Counted from the first letter of the stretch, positions 9,584-21,000 are shown. The stretch is DNA of 64,000 nt from Labyrinthula sp. Ha (GCA_015227615.1 JAALGZ010000002.1:2046001-2110000); one strand, 5' to 3'. The notes: generated by a model not told the origin, from the sequence alone. Translations and numbers: made by a program.

Positions 9584-10291
9584 CAAAGTATGCACCAAGT
9601 ATAACTCTCATTTATAATTTACTTCACGAAATCAATTGATTTTTGAACAATTTTTTTGCATTGAATATCTGAAAGCTCTATTAGTTGAAGTTTTTCTACT
9701 CGTCTTCAAGAATAAGAAAATGTTAAGTTAACTGTTGCAAAAAGATATAATGGACAAAGAAAAGCTATTTAAGGCTTTCGTTCTCTTAAGTTCTGTGAGT
9801 ACTATAGTGCTGTATCTTGTAGACATGTGCAAATGAACCAATTATTTAATAAAATAAAAACTTCTCGTCTTCTTTTTATGTTAATTTTAAAGAACGGTCA
9901 AGTAGGCCCCATTGTTGCCAATGGAACAAAACGTTATAACAAACTAATAACAAAAGGAAAGAGTTTCAATAGTTACTAACACAGATTGGGTGCAAACTGA
10001 AAATATTTATTACTTTTAACTTATAGAACAGGTATAGTCCTGTAAATAGAGTTTCAAGAGGTCCTGATCTTCTTCTTGAGACATTCGGCTGATATGAACC
10101 AAACAAAGTTTTTCTTCATCATTTTGATTCCTGAATGTTTATCCATGTCTGAAAGCTGTTTTGGTGAACAAACCTAGCTAAAAGCTGCAAAATACCATAT
10201 ACTTAAAGAATTTTGAAAACATTTAGAGTTTAAATTATAAATGAAATACTTTCAAAATCAATTTTTAGAGTGATATTTGTTCGTTAAAAAA
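9584..10291. other. Intergenic, start of left inverted-duplication arm
   Basis: From 9709 this matches the window's right end in reverse orientation. It must hold the EGF gene's promoter. A 30-codon frame on the minus strand (10054-10146) is preserved in both arms with an in-frame 3-nt difference, but nothing identifies it as a gene. No RNA gene seen. Confidence 0.5.
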
Positions 10292-11140
10292 ATGAAATTA
10301 GATTTCTTTTCATTGTTCATTCTTGTTGATATATCTTTATGTAATGTTTGTACAAATTTGAACTCTTGTAATGGGCATGGTACTTGTAATACACTGAAAC
10401 AAAAATGTGAGTGCTTTGATGGCTTTGGAAGTGATACAGATATTTCTGATGGACTTTCTGTTCCAATTTCTGCAGATTGTTCTGAATATGTTTGTCCAAA
10501 GGGATTAACTTGGGGAGAGATTCCTGACTCAACTTTAGATACGATAAATCCTGCACATAGATCAGATGTTGAATGTTCAGGCAAAGGTCTCTGTAATCGT
10601 GCAAATGGAGTTTGTGCTTGTTTTACAGGATTTGAAGGTGCTGCGTGTCAACGTAGCAGCTGTGAAACTATGTTCAATGGTTGTTCAGGTCATGGGAAAT
10701 GTTTAGCACTAAATGAACTATCTACAAGATTAGATTCACTTCCCTTAACTACTTCAACAGAAGAATATACAGGTTTATGGGATAATAAAAAAATACGTGG
10801 TTGTTTATGTGATTCTAGTTGGAATGTTGGTTTAGCTTCAGGAGAAACTCAAGCTTCAGAATATTTTGGTGCAGATTGTTCTCTAAAAAGATGTCCAAGT
10901 GGAGATGATCCAATGACATCAGAAGATGAAACAAATTGCAAAGATAAAAGACAAGATAAAGATACTCTTGAGGTAACGAGTCATGTTGGTGAGTCTAATG
11001 TTGGAGCTGAGGGAAACTTGTGTCATATTGATTGCAGCAATCGTGGTCTTTGTGACCATGAAATGGGTCTTTGTTCTTGTTTTGCTGGTTATTCTGGAAA
11101 TGCATGTGAAAAACAAGATGTTCTTTCAGAAGGGTTTTAG
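10292..11140 (+). CDS. Secreted EGF/tenascin-like cysteine-rich protein, left-arm copy
   Basis: A 282-aa protein. The start is taken as the ATG at 10292, since the longer frame begins with TTG. The first 17 residues (MKLDFFSLFILVDISLC) form a signal peptide. Cysteine-rich EGF-like modules follow: CNGHGTCNTLKQKCECFDGF (about 25-45), CSGKGLCNRANGVCACFTGF (about 95-115), an NGCSGHGKC module (about 130) with a long insert, and CSNRGLCDHEMGLCSCFAGY (about 250-270). ADCSLKRCPSGDDP (about 200) is a motif I associate with secreted EGF-type proteins of stramenopiles and related algae. No C-terminal membrane segment is visible, so it is probably secreted into a cell wall or extracellular matrix. It converges on the HSP20 gene. 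The right-arm copy differs at three residues: L to I near the start, and D to G and M to L in the last module. Confidence 0.88.
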   Translation: MKLDFFSLFILVDISLCNVCTNLNSCNGHGTCNTLKQKCECFDGFGSDTDISDGLSVPISADCSEYVCPKGLTWGEIPDSTLDTINPAHRSDVECSGKGLCNRANGVCACFTGFEGAACQRSSCETMFNGCSGHGKCLALNELSTRLDSLPLTTSTEEYTGLWDNKKIRGCLCDSSWNVGLASGETQASEYFGADCSLKRCPSGDDPMTSEDETNCKDKRQDKDTLEVTSHVGESNVGAEGNLCHIDCSNRGLCDHEMGLCSCFAGYSGNACEKQDVLSEGF

Positions 11141-11354
11141 TTTTTTATATAAACTTGAAATAATTTGATTCGAGAAAAAAATATTAAGATTCTAATAAGA
11201 AGAGAACGTTAGAAATGAAAGACAAGCATGATGGGTTATAAAATAACATAAAAACGCTTATTCTAATAATTGTTTACAAGATCAAGCCATAGATAACTAT
11301 TTATATTATAACTACTTATCTAACTTATATGCAACTATCATAAAGGAGAGCTTT

Positions 11355-11792
11355 CTAATCTATTCTAATCTTTCTTGGTTTTTCTGCTTCCTTCTTTTGC
11401 ATGGTTAAAGTGAGTACACCATGTTCACACTTCGCATCTATTTTTTCAGTGTCAACATCATCTGGAAGCTCAAAACTTCTCTCTGTTAAGATTGTTTTCC
11501 TTTCAACAAGGATAAAATCTTCCTTGTTTTGTTTCTCCTCTTCATTTTGCGTTTCGTCTTCTTTCTTCTTTAAAACCGAAATTTTCAAGGTATTTTTATC
11601 AATTGAAATATCTATATCTGATTTCATGAAACCAGGAACATCAAACTTCAGAACATACTCTTCTTCTTTTTCTGATATGTCTACAGCCAAATGCTTTCTA
11701 TAAGGTGCTTGTTTGACTTGGTTAGAACTCTTTACATAATATGCAGGTATTGAATATCTGCTAAAACTTGGGTATCTTGTGAATGAAATCAT
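11355..11792 (-). CDS. Small heat-shock protein (HSP20/alpha-crystallin family), left-arm copy
   Basis: An ATP-independent holdase chaperone. I place the start at the ATG at 11792 (MISFTRYPSF), giving 145 aa. The open frame extends another 68 codons upstream, but that extension begins with TTG, is low-complexity, and contains a perfect heat-shock element, so it is more likely promoter and 5' UTR. The alpha-crystallin domain spans about residues 30-140: VDISEKEEEYVLKFDVPGF, then ERSFELPDDVD, and the signature CEHGVLTLTMQKKE followed by a C-terminal I-x-I-like RKIRID. A charged loop (KKKEDETQNEEEKQNKED) interrupts the middle of the domain, longer than in many plant class I proteins. There is no clear organelle-targeting peptide. 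The right-arm copy differs by one residue (M to L). Confidence 0.92.
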   Translation of the reverse strand: MISFTRYPSFSRYSIPAYYVKSSNQVKQAPYRKHLAVDISEKEEEYVLKFDVPGFMKSDIDISIDKNTLKISVLKKKEDETQNEEEKQNKEDFILVERKTILTERSFELPDDVDTEKIDAKCEHGVLTLTMQKKEAEKPRKIRID

Positions 11793-11928
11793 TTTGTTCT
11801 CTGATTTTTTTAATTGATTATGTTCTTGTACATTTTTTCTATTTTTCTCGACTTTTCTTGTATTTTCTTTCTTAACATTATTCTCCGATTGGAGTAATGC
11901 AACATTCAAAAGTGTAATGTCCGAAATA

Positions 11929-11941
11929 GAACATTCCAGAA
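11929..11941 (-). promoter_or_regulatory. Heat-shock element upstream of HSP20, left arm
   Basis: On the gene strand TTCTGGAATGTTC is a perfect three-unit nTTCnnGAAnnTTCn heat-shock element, 137 bp before the proposed ATG. It predicts HSF-driven induction and supports the downstream start codon. Confidence 0.7.
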
Positions 11942-12023
11942 AAAAAGAATATATTGGAGATTTCGAGTAAACCATTATATCAAAAAATAGCAACAAAATA
12001 TAACAGAAATTGATATTGTTCTT

Positions 12024-12044
12024 TATATATATATATATATATAT
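12024..12044. repeat. (TA)n microsatellite, left arm
   Basis: An uninterrupted 21-nt TA run upstream of HSP20. The right arm carries a run of the same length at 61664-61684, unusual for a fast-mutating microsatellite and in line with a recent duplication or recent gene conversion. Confidence 0.9.
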
Positions 12045-15000
12045 TATTTATATTATTTATTGAAACTTTTTTTTAATGATCTTCAGTACTGGGCAAACAT
12101 TCCATTTAGCTTAAGGTGATACATGCTGAAAGAACAGGTGAAACTATTCTAAAACCATAGTCAAACCCATTTTAGTAAAAATATGATAGTTTTAATTTTT
12201 TTGATAATGCGAAATTTATATACTTTTCTCATTGTTCACGGTTTATACAGCTCCATCTCTATGGGCGGTAATTTTTAATGGGTTTCGAAGGAATATGCAG
12301 CCCATATAATTAGAAAAAAATAAGAAACATTCTCATAAGAAGTATTCTAAAATTTCTCATCCATTTCTTATTTCTTCAAAATCTACAATATTCATAAAAT
12401 TAAAGGTTCTCTGATATTTTCTTAGAGTTAGGCTTTGAGTATAATCTAACTAATGCTGCATCTTCTCTAGTTGTGAAGTGTTTAGATTGACTTCAATGGT
12501 CACGAGTACGAAAGATCCGCTTATTAAGCTAAAATTTGAAGGTTTTTAGAAGAAAAAAATATTTGCCTGCAAATAATGTATGATAAAGATCACATATATA
12601 ATCCAGAGCTTCGGATGCAACATAGGTTCCATTGAACGTGTTTCAACTTCAGTATATTCAATACAAAAATAGAATTTTTTACTATCATTTGACTTTTTTC
12701 TCAAAAAACTTTGTTTTTCGTAGAATTATCTACTGGATTTTATTAAATAAACATGATAAAGTATGTTTGGAGGAGAGTTAAATGTATATTTTCTTAGTCT
12801 TATCCATTACTAGTCTTATAAATTGTAGGCAATAATATTTTAACACTTCTTAAGCTTGATATCTAAAAATAAAAAAACTAATTTATCAAATTTGGGTCTA
12901 TAAGATGGATCTTTCGCTGAGCAGGTATCTTCAAGCGAGCCTGTGTTGTATACTGAGTATGGGTTTTGAAACATTCATACTCTTGGCTGTTATTTTATTA
13001 TATATTCCAGCTAAAGTGCTGCACAATAGGGATATTTACTTCAATAACATTTTTTTATGTTTTATTTATTCATGAACCATATAGCATTACGACTATCAAC
13101 ATTGTTCTAGGAGTACAAGACTTCTAGGAAAACCAGTAGTATCTCTTTTCTCCAACAACTCTAACTGTTCTTATGAATAGTGCAAGAACTGGAAGATAAC
13201 AAGGTCTATTCTCCAATTCTGATTGAACTGATCTAGTATCCTTTTGGAGTACCTCAAGCAAGTATCTTCATGACACTTGTATCGCCGAAAAGGTGCTACT
13301 GAAACCTATGACATGAGAGGAAGGTAAAGCTCATTTATAGATATTTGTTTTTCCTAATGATAAAGTAGGTAACTGATGAATATAAATTACTCAAACTTTG
13401 AGCGCTTAGTGAATATGTTTTATGGATCTTTGATATCCGTTGCCATTGTTTAAAGTACCTGGGAAGCTCTTGTGTCGCATAACGTCAGTTTTGAGATGGA
13501 ATATATACTCCCTATCTTGGATTAGAGAAACTATTTAGTGAGTCTTGTGCTGCCATGATTTATACATTGTATAACACATCACTTTAGTTAAAACTGCTCT
13601 AAGTTTTGCCGCTTCGATTCTTATAATTTTTCAGTTTATTTTTCTTCTTGAAAGTCATGTACTCGGGAATTCTTTTTAATTGTGTCCCCGTTCTTTGTCT
13701 AAGTCATATTTCCTCAAATAAGGCTACATGAAAAGTTCCACTCATTAACTTAGTGATTTGTTGACTGTTTAAGCAGTTTTACAACTCTACTATAATAGGT
13801 TTCTCAAGATTTTATAGGGTGCTCGTAAGTATTCTTTGGACATATCCACGTAGGGATTTTCTGTAACTTTGACTTAGTTATCCCCTGTAGTTAGAAGCAC
13901 CATCATATGCCACGGAACCATAGAATCCATTTCGTTTTTCTTCAGTTGAGCCGGTGGAACAAAAATAATTTAAGGAAGAAAGCTAACTATCATAAACTTA
14001 ATGAGTAAATTAACTAGGACAAAAATAAAACTTATTATATACCAAGCTTATCTCAAGCTTCCAGAGTATGAACTCCACCTCATACACTCTGATTTCTCTT
14101 CTTATAGTGTTGTGATGTTTAAATATGCTTTCTTGTATAAAATGGTTCTCTGTTAACATGTGTGATAAGTGTGATATGGAAATACTGAATACCAACTTTG
14201 TATATGAGACAATTGTTAGACTCTATTATCATAGTTTTATCATAGCCCCAATATTTTTACAACTCTTTACCATTACCTCCAAAGCAAAGTAGGATACTTA
14301 ACATCGCTCGTGGGAGTAACATTCAGTCCAACATGATATTCACCATTATCTTGGTTCAAAATTGATACTATAACGAATGTGTTGAAGAATATTTATTGCA
14401 ACATATAGTAAATATCTAACAATAATTAATTCTTTGGAGAAATCTTTAACTTTGAACTCTTCCTTCAGAACTCTCTGATTATTCTTCGTGGTAGACCTGG
14501 GTATTTTTAGCAGCAATGGATCTTTTAGTCAACCCATCATGTCCAAAGGTATTCATGTTTTTATTATGATGAGCTAACTTAGTTTTTCAGAATTTCCTGA
14601 ACTCCTCTTGTTGGTAATCTTCTACCGTTTCTTGAACATAGTGTAGCAACTGGCTTTTCTTGATCTCTATTTTCTTGAGTGTATTGACAGGCTTTGCAGG
14701 GTGTTTAGATTGCTTCATAGGAAATGTAGCTTATCAAGCTTTACATAAACCACCAATAGTAAATGGTGTACATTTGTATGTTTACGGTAAACCGGTATGA
14801 AAGGAAAAATCGTATCAGAAAGGTATGTCTGAAAATCTCAAATCGATAAGAAGATTTACCGTTATACTCCAAATTAAATCAGCTGTGTTTGTCTAGAGTA
14901 GCTCATTTGCAGAATGAGGTACAAACTACTTCGAGAATGTTTATCTTAGCGCATTCCTTCAGATACCTACTCCGCCAGAGACAAAGTAATTCATTGTAGC

Positions 15001-16699
15001 ACTTTGCAATTTCATATGCAGAATATAATAATAGATTCTACGTTAGTTGATAGCATTAATGGTAGATAAGATTACTTTTTCTTTATCATTTTCTTCTTAT
15101 CAGCTACATATTTTGCAGAGCACTGCAACTCCCAAAACTTTAACCTCCGCAAACATACATACTTTTATATAATGTTCTTGAGGAAAACAATTTATCTTAA
15201 CTTTGTAGCCACTAATATCCGTCATTAGTTCCCATAACTATATACATTGCATTTTCAAAGGCATATTCAATAGTTTCAATAGTAACTCAAGGCATACCAT
15301 AGAAATTGTGAGATAGACTTACGTTGTACCTGAAAGTTTGCAATATTACAGAAAGCCACTGACTGTTCTTCAGTTTAAGTAATCAAAGTAAGAATAAATA
15401 TAATATTTTAAATTAACCAATACCATCCTATATAGCCGATATCTCTAGCGTAGAAAAATGACCCATGTTATGTTTTCCTGAAATACTGATGTGGATATTC
15501 TTTTGAGCTTTGAGGCATGATTCGACAACCTTCATAGTTTTAACGGTGCTTAGAATTTGATTCCAGGTAATTGCTTTAAGATTCATCTTTACTTGACATT
15601 ATTTATCTTGAAACAAATTTTCTTTTCGAATATCTTTCAAATTTTTCTGTTTCTCTTCATATCTAAAACTCTCATTCAACTCTTCATTCCTAGAGTACCC
15701 AAAAGAAGCCACGTATAACTCTAAGCAAGCAGAAACTATAGTCAAATAATGATCTACATGGCTCTACAATAGTGTCCAGTTCTTTGAATTATTATATTTT
15801 TCTATTTGCGATGAAATCAATGTAGAAACAGTTCACCAAACTAAGTACCTGATATCCTAACTCAGAACCTTTAGTACTCTAAATAAAACACCATAGAAAC
15901 TTCAGATTGTTCATCCAGGTCTGGTCACTGGCATAGAAATTGTCCTAATTTCCACCTTGAGGTATGAATATAATAATTATATTGTCTTAAAATGTTTTCT
16001 TTTCCTCATATTCCAGTAATGATATAACTGAAACCACGAACATTGAACCATAGTTCCTTCTAAGGTATTCAATAAATAGACAAAGATATTTGGAAACCTA
16101 TTTTATTTACATTAACCCCTATTTATATATATCAAAATCACATTTTCTAGGCTTTTGGCAATAAATATAAGTTCAGAGCAGGTTCTTAAGAGCTTCAAAC
16201 CAGCACATAGTTTAATATTTCTAACGGGTAAAATCTTCTTTTCTTGGTGAAAAACCTACTCAAAGAACTTTGTGTAAAATGTTAAGGAATTTAATTTTAT
16301 ATCTTCTAAATTTCTGAACTTCCTTCCTTTGAAACCCATAACATCTTGATTTCAAAGCTCAGTACATTAAGTATCGCACAAAATCTTTATATCTATCAAA
16401 GTATTGCATAAATAGTACTGTTCCTTTATTAACTTTCTACCTCTATGTAAAGGTATTGTGTTGGAATTATAATAATATGTTAATATATATGAAAATATAT
16501 CCATAAATATGTTTTTTATTATCAGTATTAGTGTAAAGTTTATCTTAAGTAGAATTATACTTAGTGAAGCGTTGTCAGTTCTCTACGAGATTGCATTACC
16601 CTGATTAGACTCAAACAAACAGGAACGGCAATATGGGCATTTGACTGGGACTTTTCAAAGAATAAAAAGGACAGTTGGTTACGCGAGACAAATTATCAG
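12045..16699. other. Gene-free 4.7 kb inside the left arm
   Basis: I see no coding pattern. Short open frames here are not conserved in frame in the mirror copy; for example, the right arm's 74-codon frame (60579-60803) is broken here by a 2-nt difference in a TA run. The last few hundred bases before 16700 must include the actin promoter. No RNA gene or complete transposon recognised; the sequence may be decayed repeats. Confidence 0.6.
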
Positions 16700-17836
16700 A
16701 TGACCCTACCTGATTTTGATGAGATTCCTCCAATAGTACTTGATTGTGGATCATATACCTGCCAAGTGGGATATGCTGGAGATGATGCACCTAGTGCAGT
16801 ATTCCCTACTGTTATCGGCAAAGTGAGGAATCTTCAACCTATGATTGGATTGAAAGAAAAACAATACTATATTGGAGATGAAGCTCAAGCCAAACGTGGG
16901 ATTCTTTCTTTAAAATATCCTATTAAACGAGGTGTGGTCACTGATTGGGATCTAATGCAAAGAATATGGCACCATGCATTTTATACCGAGTTAAGAACAG
17001 ATCCCTCAAAGCACCCAATTATTGTTACCGAAGTTCCTTTGAATCCTAAAGTAAACCGAAGTAAAACTATGGAATTAATATTTGAAGTATTTAAAGCACC
17101 TGCCACATATATATGTATCCCAGCAGTTCTTGCTTTTTATTCATCTGGAAGGGGTGCAGGATTAATATTAGAATCAGGAGATGGTGTAACTCATGTAGTT
17201 CCAATTTATTTTGGATATACTATTCCTCATGCAATTCTTAGGATGAACATTGGAGGAAGAGATGTTACAGATTATTTGAATAGACTGCTTAATCAAAGAG
17301 GATACACATTTAATACAAGTGCAGAGAAAGAAGTTGTTCGGAGTATTAAAGAAGAAAGTTGTTTTGTTTCTTCTGATTTTGAAGCTGAGTTAAAAAATAA
17401 TGAGTGTTTCAACTCAATTATCTCGTTTGAGTTACCCGATGGAAATAAAATTAATTTTGGTGATGAAAGTTTTATTGCACCTGAGCTTTTATTTCAGCCG
17501 CGTTTAATTGGAAGAGAAGATAAAGGAATTGTGGAATTTATTTTTGAAAGCTTGATGAGATGCCCAATTGATATAAGAAGAGATTTTTATTATAGTATTA
17601 TTCTTACTGGTGGAAATACTATGTTTAAAGGCTTTGCTGACAGAGTAAGTAAAGATCTTGAAGCACTTTTACCAAACAATATCTATGCTAAAACTGTTGC
17701 TCCGCCTGAAAGAAAATATTCTACTTGGATAGGAGGATCCATCATTGCATCTCTTAGTACCTTTGAATATTATTGGATACTAAGAGACGAATATGATGAG
17801 CTTGGTCCCGATTTGCTAGAGGAGAAATGTTTGTAA
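16700..17836 (+). CDS. Divergent actin, left-arm copy
   Basis: A 378-aa protein of standard actin length, single exon. ATP-binding phosphate loop 1 is VLDCGSYTCQVGYAGDDAP, where conventional actin has DNGSG, so the loop is altered (CGS-Y for NGS-G). Phosphate loop 2 (LESGDGVTHVVPIY), the adenosine motif (LTGGNTMFKG), and PPERKYSTWIGGSI with a C-terminal KCL are all present, and HHAFYTEL and EVPLNPKVNR keep the actin backbone. This is a filament-type actin rather than an Arp by length and lack of inserts, but clearly more diverged than the usual highly conserved protein. The right-arm copy differs at three codons (T/N, N/S, G/V), all changing the amino acid. It may polymerise with the myosin encoded here, but that is inference. 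Confidence 0.93.
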   Translation: MTLPDFDEIPPIVLDCGSYTCQVGYAGDDAPSAVFPTVIGKVRNLQPMIGLKEKQYYIGDEAQAKRGILSLKYPIKRGVVTDWDLMQRIWHHAFYTELRTDPSKHPIIVTEVPLNPKVNRSKTMELIFEVFKAPATYICIPAVLAFYSSGRGAGLILESGDGVTHVVPIYFGYTIPHAILRMNIGGRDVTDYLNRLLNQRGYTFNTSAEKEVVRSIKEESCFVSSDFEAELKNNECFNSIISFELPDGNKINFGDESFIAPELLFQPRLIGREDKGIVEFIFESLMRCPIDIRRDFYYSIILTGGNTMFKGFADRVSKDLEALLPNNIYAKTVAPPERKYSTWIGGSIIASLSTFEYYWILRDEYDELGPDLLEEKCL

Positions 17837-17890
17837 CCATATGTAAGAGTTCTGTGTAGAGTATGCTAATTTTATTTAAGTAGCTACTTT

Positions 17891-18010
17891 TTAAAAAAGT
17901 GGTGTATTGTTTTTTGAAGCGTATATTAAGTTGGCCAAAACTGCTTGTATATAGGCTCTGTTCAAAGAAGATTTAGGGAAGCTCTTCTCAGTAAGCTTCA
18001 GCATTTTTCT
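17891..18010 (-). pseudogene. Truncated 3' end of mS35, left by the duplication breakpoint
   Basis: On the minus strand this reads about 38 codons (LKLTEKSFPKSS..., NRAYIQAVLANLIYASKNN, then the stop) that match the C-terminus of the intact mS35 gene at 55236-55814. Upstream codons are missing: similarity ends at about 18010. It has no start or promoter of its own and is presumably non-functional. It gives the polarity of the duplication. Confidence 0.85.
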
Positions 18011-21000
18011 ATCAGCACTTTGCGTGGTTGAATTCATTTGAACAAATTCTTATTGTTAATCCTTATGAATGATTAAGCTTATTCTACCTTGGCTTTCCAG
18101 ATTATGTTTTTTTACTTCAGGGTATCGTACTTCACTTTTTTATTGGATAATTACATTTTCTAAGACACAGATTTTTACAAATTAAAAAATCAATAACGAG
18201 TAAAAGTAAAAATAATTCAAAAAATTTAAGAGATTGATGAACGATATCTATTAAAGGCTGAAAGGCACTTTTATGAAAGATGTGAAAGGCAAAATGAACT
18301 AAATTGTAAAAAAGTTGATGAAAGACATTTATATTTGTTGAAACCTTAAAGAAACTGCTTTCAAACATAAGACTGTGGGTTTCATGAAGTTGAAAGATTT
18401 GTTTCTTTTCATGTTTTTCCAAAGACAATATTTGAAACTGAAACTATTATAAAATGAAAAAAAGTTGCAAAAGAAACATTTCAGTTCAACTTAAAAAGTT
18501 AAATTCCCTCAAGCTCTTACAAATTACTCAGAAAGAAAAAATCAGGGCCTGCAACAGCAACGTTATGGCACTTTCTCCACCAACAATACTTTAATAAAAA
18601 GGGTGTCATGGAATTGTGTTGCTGGAATGTAAGAGAGCTGAATGAGTACATGTGAAACATTCAATATAGTTAGGGTTAGGGATCAGAGTTTAGATGCTAC
18701 AAAATTCAAAGGTTTAAGCAGGTACAAAATGAAAATTAACAGGTTCATATCGAAGCTAAGTTCAGCCTACTCTGTGACCTTCTTTTATCTGGTTTGCGGT
18801 TTGGCTTTCTTTTCTGGGGGGATTTCAAACTTGTAAATCATTCCTATGCTGAGGATGAATTAAAATCTTAAAATACTTTATCTGGATTACTCTTCAGAGC
18901 TTCCCACACCCTCAATAAAGTGATATTGGCTTTTCTGTCATCCTTCTACACTCTTGTTTGCTTAGGTACATGAATCCCTGCACAACGAAGGCAGTTGAGC
19001 ATACTTTGCAGATAGTTCAGATGGTGCCCACAGCATTCTAAAAGATGGGGCCTTGACCTTAGTCTCCATTTGATTCCTTTTTCGGATTTTTATTTCTCTG
19101 AGCCCTTTCATGGTTGGGAGATATAAAGGATGTCTATGAAAATCCCATCTAGGAAGCAGGTCTGCCTGGCGGATATTTCTTCACTAGTCCTTGTAGTAAA
19201 TACGTACACAGCATATGGAAGGCAAGCTCAAGCTCAGCAAGAAGCTGCAATAACGTTTGGATGTACAACTTCAGCCATGACATGAAGTTGAAGGTTGAAC
19301 CCAACAGCCTGTCGATCAATCTTTTCTGCAAAAACGTAGTTGAAATTCCCCTTGTCTACGGTTATTTATCATCCAAAGAGCAAATGGGGTCTTGAATAAT
19401 TAGAGTTTTTACTCCTTTCGCACTCTTACTCATTTTCGGATCACCTCACTTGTTTTCAACCACGTTTCGTGCGGATGTCTTTCTACTGTTTGATAGTGCT
19501 ATTCCATAAGTTGATCTTGAGTTCTTGATTTCACCATCTGTTTTAATCCCGTTCTTTCTTTCAACATTAAGCAAAACAACTCAGTCACGTGACTCGATTT
19601 AAGAAAGAATATCTCAATTTTATTTTAATTGGGGTCCAACCTGGTGTTCATTTTCTTTGTTAAGTTTTTTAGGTGGCTATGATGGTGTACCTTCCGGTGA
19701 TTATGTAGCAAGTTTTGAAGATGGGTTTCATGATGTATCTCTAATTCAAAAGAATGAAAAGGCGCCGTTTCCAAGTTTATCTTAAAAAGCAGAGGCTTCT
19801 TGTTTAAGAGTCGCTTTGAAGCCGAGCCTCGTGTTTATACGAGATAATTAGTACAACTCACATCAGCGATTCCTAACTATGGAGCATCTTTGGTTAATGC
19901 TGCACTTTCATTAATCAGAACTACAGAAGGATGAAAAAGACCAAGATCCTTGGGACCAGGAAAGACTTCAATGAAACTTCATATTTCCACTAGAGAAATA
20001 CCAAAATTCACACTGTATGAAAATCAGTCAACGCCAGTAGGGAACCTCACCAGCAAATGATATCTTAAAGGGCTATGTATTATATCCATCGAAACCTATT
20101 CTTAGTAGGGGTTTGTTGATTTTTTTTGCAGATATTATAGAAAGGTTAATATCTGGACTATAGTCTTAGCTGCTGCTGTGTTGTAAAATTATAATTTAGA
20201 ACTCCTCTGCTATGGCAGCTTCTCTTAAATTTTGCGAATTTACTCATCTTGGCGTTTTCAAACAATTTTCATTTATTTCTAGCTTGTCTTATGGCTCTTC
20301 GTATAAATTCTTTCTCAAAGTAAATACATATAAACCTTTGACAACGTGCCAAGATGTTAGCACTGATTCAGCTGTCAGTCAAATCGAGTTTATCAATTAA
20401 CTTGAATTCGTCGCCAGCCAGGTTATTCTGGTATTTTCTTACCTTTGAGTAAAATCCGAATTAATTTCTTTCAATTGTAGTGTCTTTATGCTAAGAACTG
20501 TGCTTAGATAATTTAGGATAATCTTTAGTATTAATATAAATGATACAATTAGCACTTTTACAACTCTGAAGTTTACATCTTTCCAATATTTTATTTGGTG
20601 CAATAAATGTTTGGTTATTTTTATCCACTTTAAAGTAGTAACATATTATTTTTCTCCATCAAAATTGACCACCGACAAACTGTGCGAAGATCTCTAACAT
20701 CTCGGCAGAGGCAATATCACTAGTTTGGTTCTATCCAACTAATTAGGTTGTATTTTTGCTCGTTTCCATGTGGTACTTGAATTGGTTTTATGACGTCGTT
20801 GGCGATATGGTTTCTCTTCATAGTTTTGTTTTTCCAAAGTAGGGATTTTAGTCATGTGATTTGAGTTCTTATTTGATCAATCCAATTAAATGGAATTTAA
20901 TATCCCCCCATCCAGGTATTAACTCACTTCCCTGAGTTTAGAACTCCTCTTGAATAGAATAATCGATACTGATTCAGGGAAATTTAGCTTTTCAAAGGTT

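Larger units (their letters stand above)
9709..18010 (+). repeat. Left arm of a large inverted duplication
   Basis: About 8.3 kb that matches 55698-64000 in reverse orientation across coding and non-coding sequence. Coordinates mirror with a sum near 73705-73709 throughout, so net indels total only a few bases. The inner end falls at about 18010, inside a copy of the mS35 3' coding end. The outer end is unknown because the right arm leaves the window. Contents in order: EGF protein (+), HSP20 (-), long gene-free stretch, actin (+), mS35 tail (-). Confidence 0.97.

Noticed and set aside
11793-11996. 68-codon 5' extension of HSP20 (and mirror 61712-61915)
   Set aside because: Starts at TTG, is low-complexity, and overlaps a perfect heat-shock element; treated as promoter and 5' UTR.
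12045-16699. Search for tRNA, rRNA, snRNA and CRISPR-like arrays in this and the other deserts
   Set aside because: No convincing A/B boxes, conserved RNA cores or spaced repeats seen by eye; a covariance-model scan would be decisive.
18669-18681. Telomere-like GTTAGGGTTAGGG
   Set aside because: Only two units; no array, so not an interstitial telomere.
18612-18840. LINE-endonuclease-like strings (CCWNVRELN, later GDFKLV)
   Set aside because: Only two short strings, in different frames, with no catalytic continuation or reverse transcriptase; could be chance. Not called as an element.
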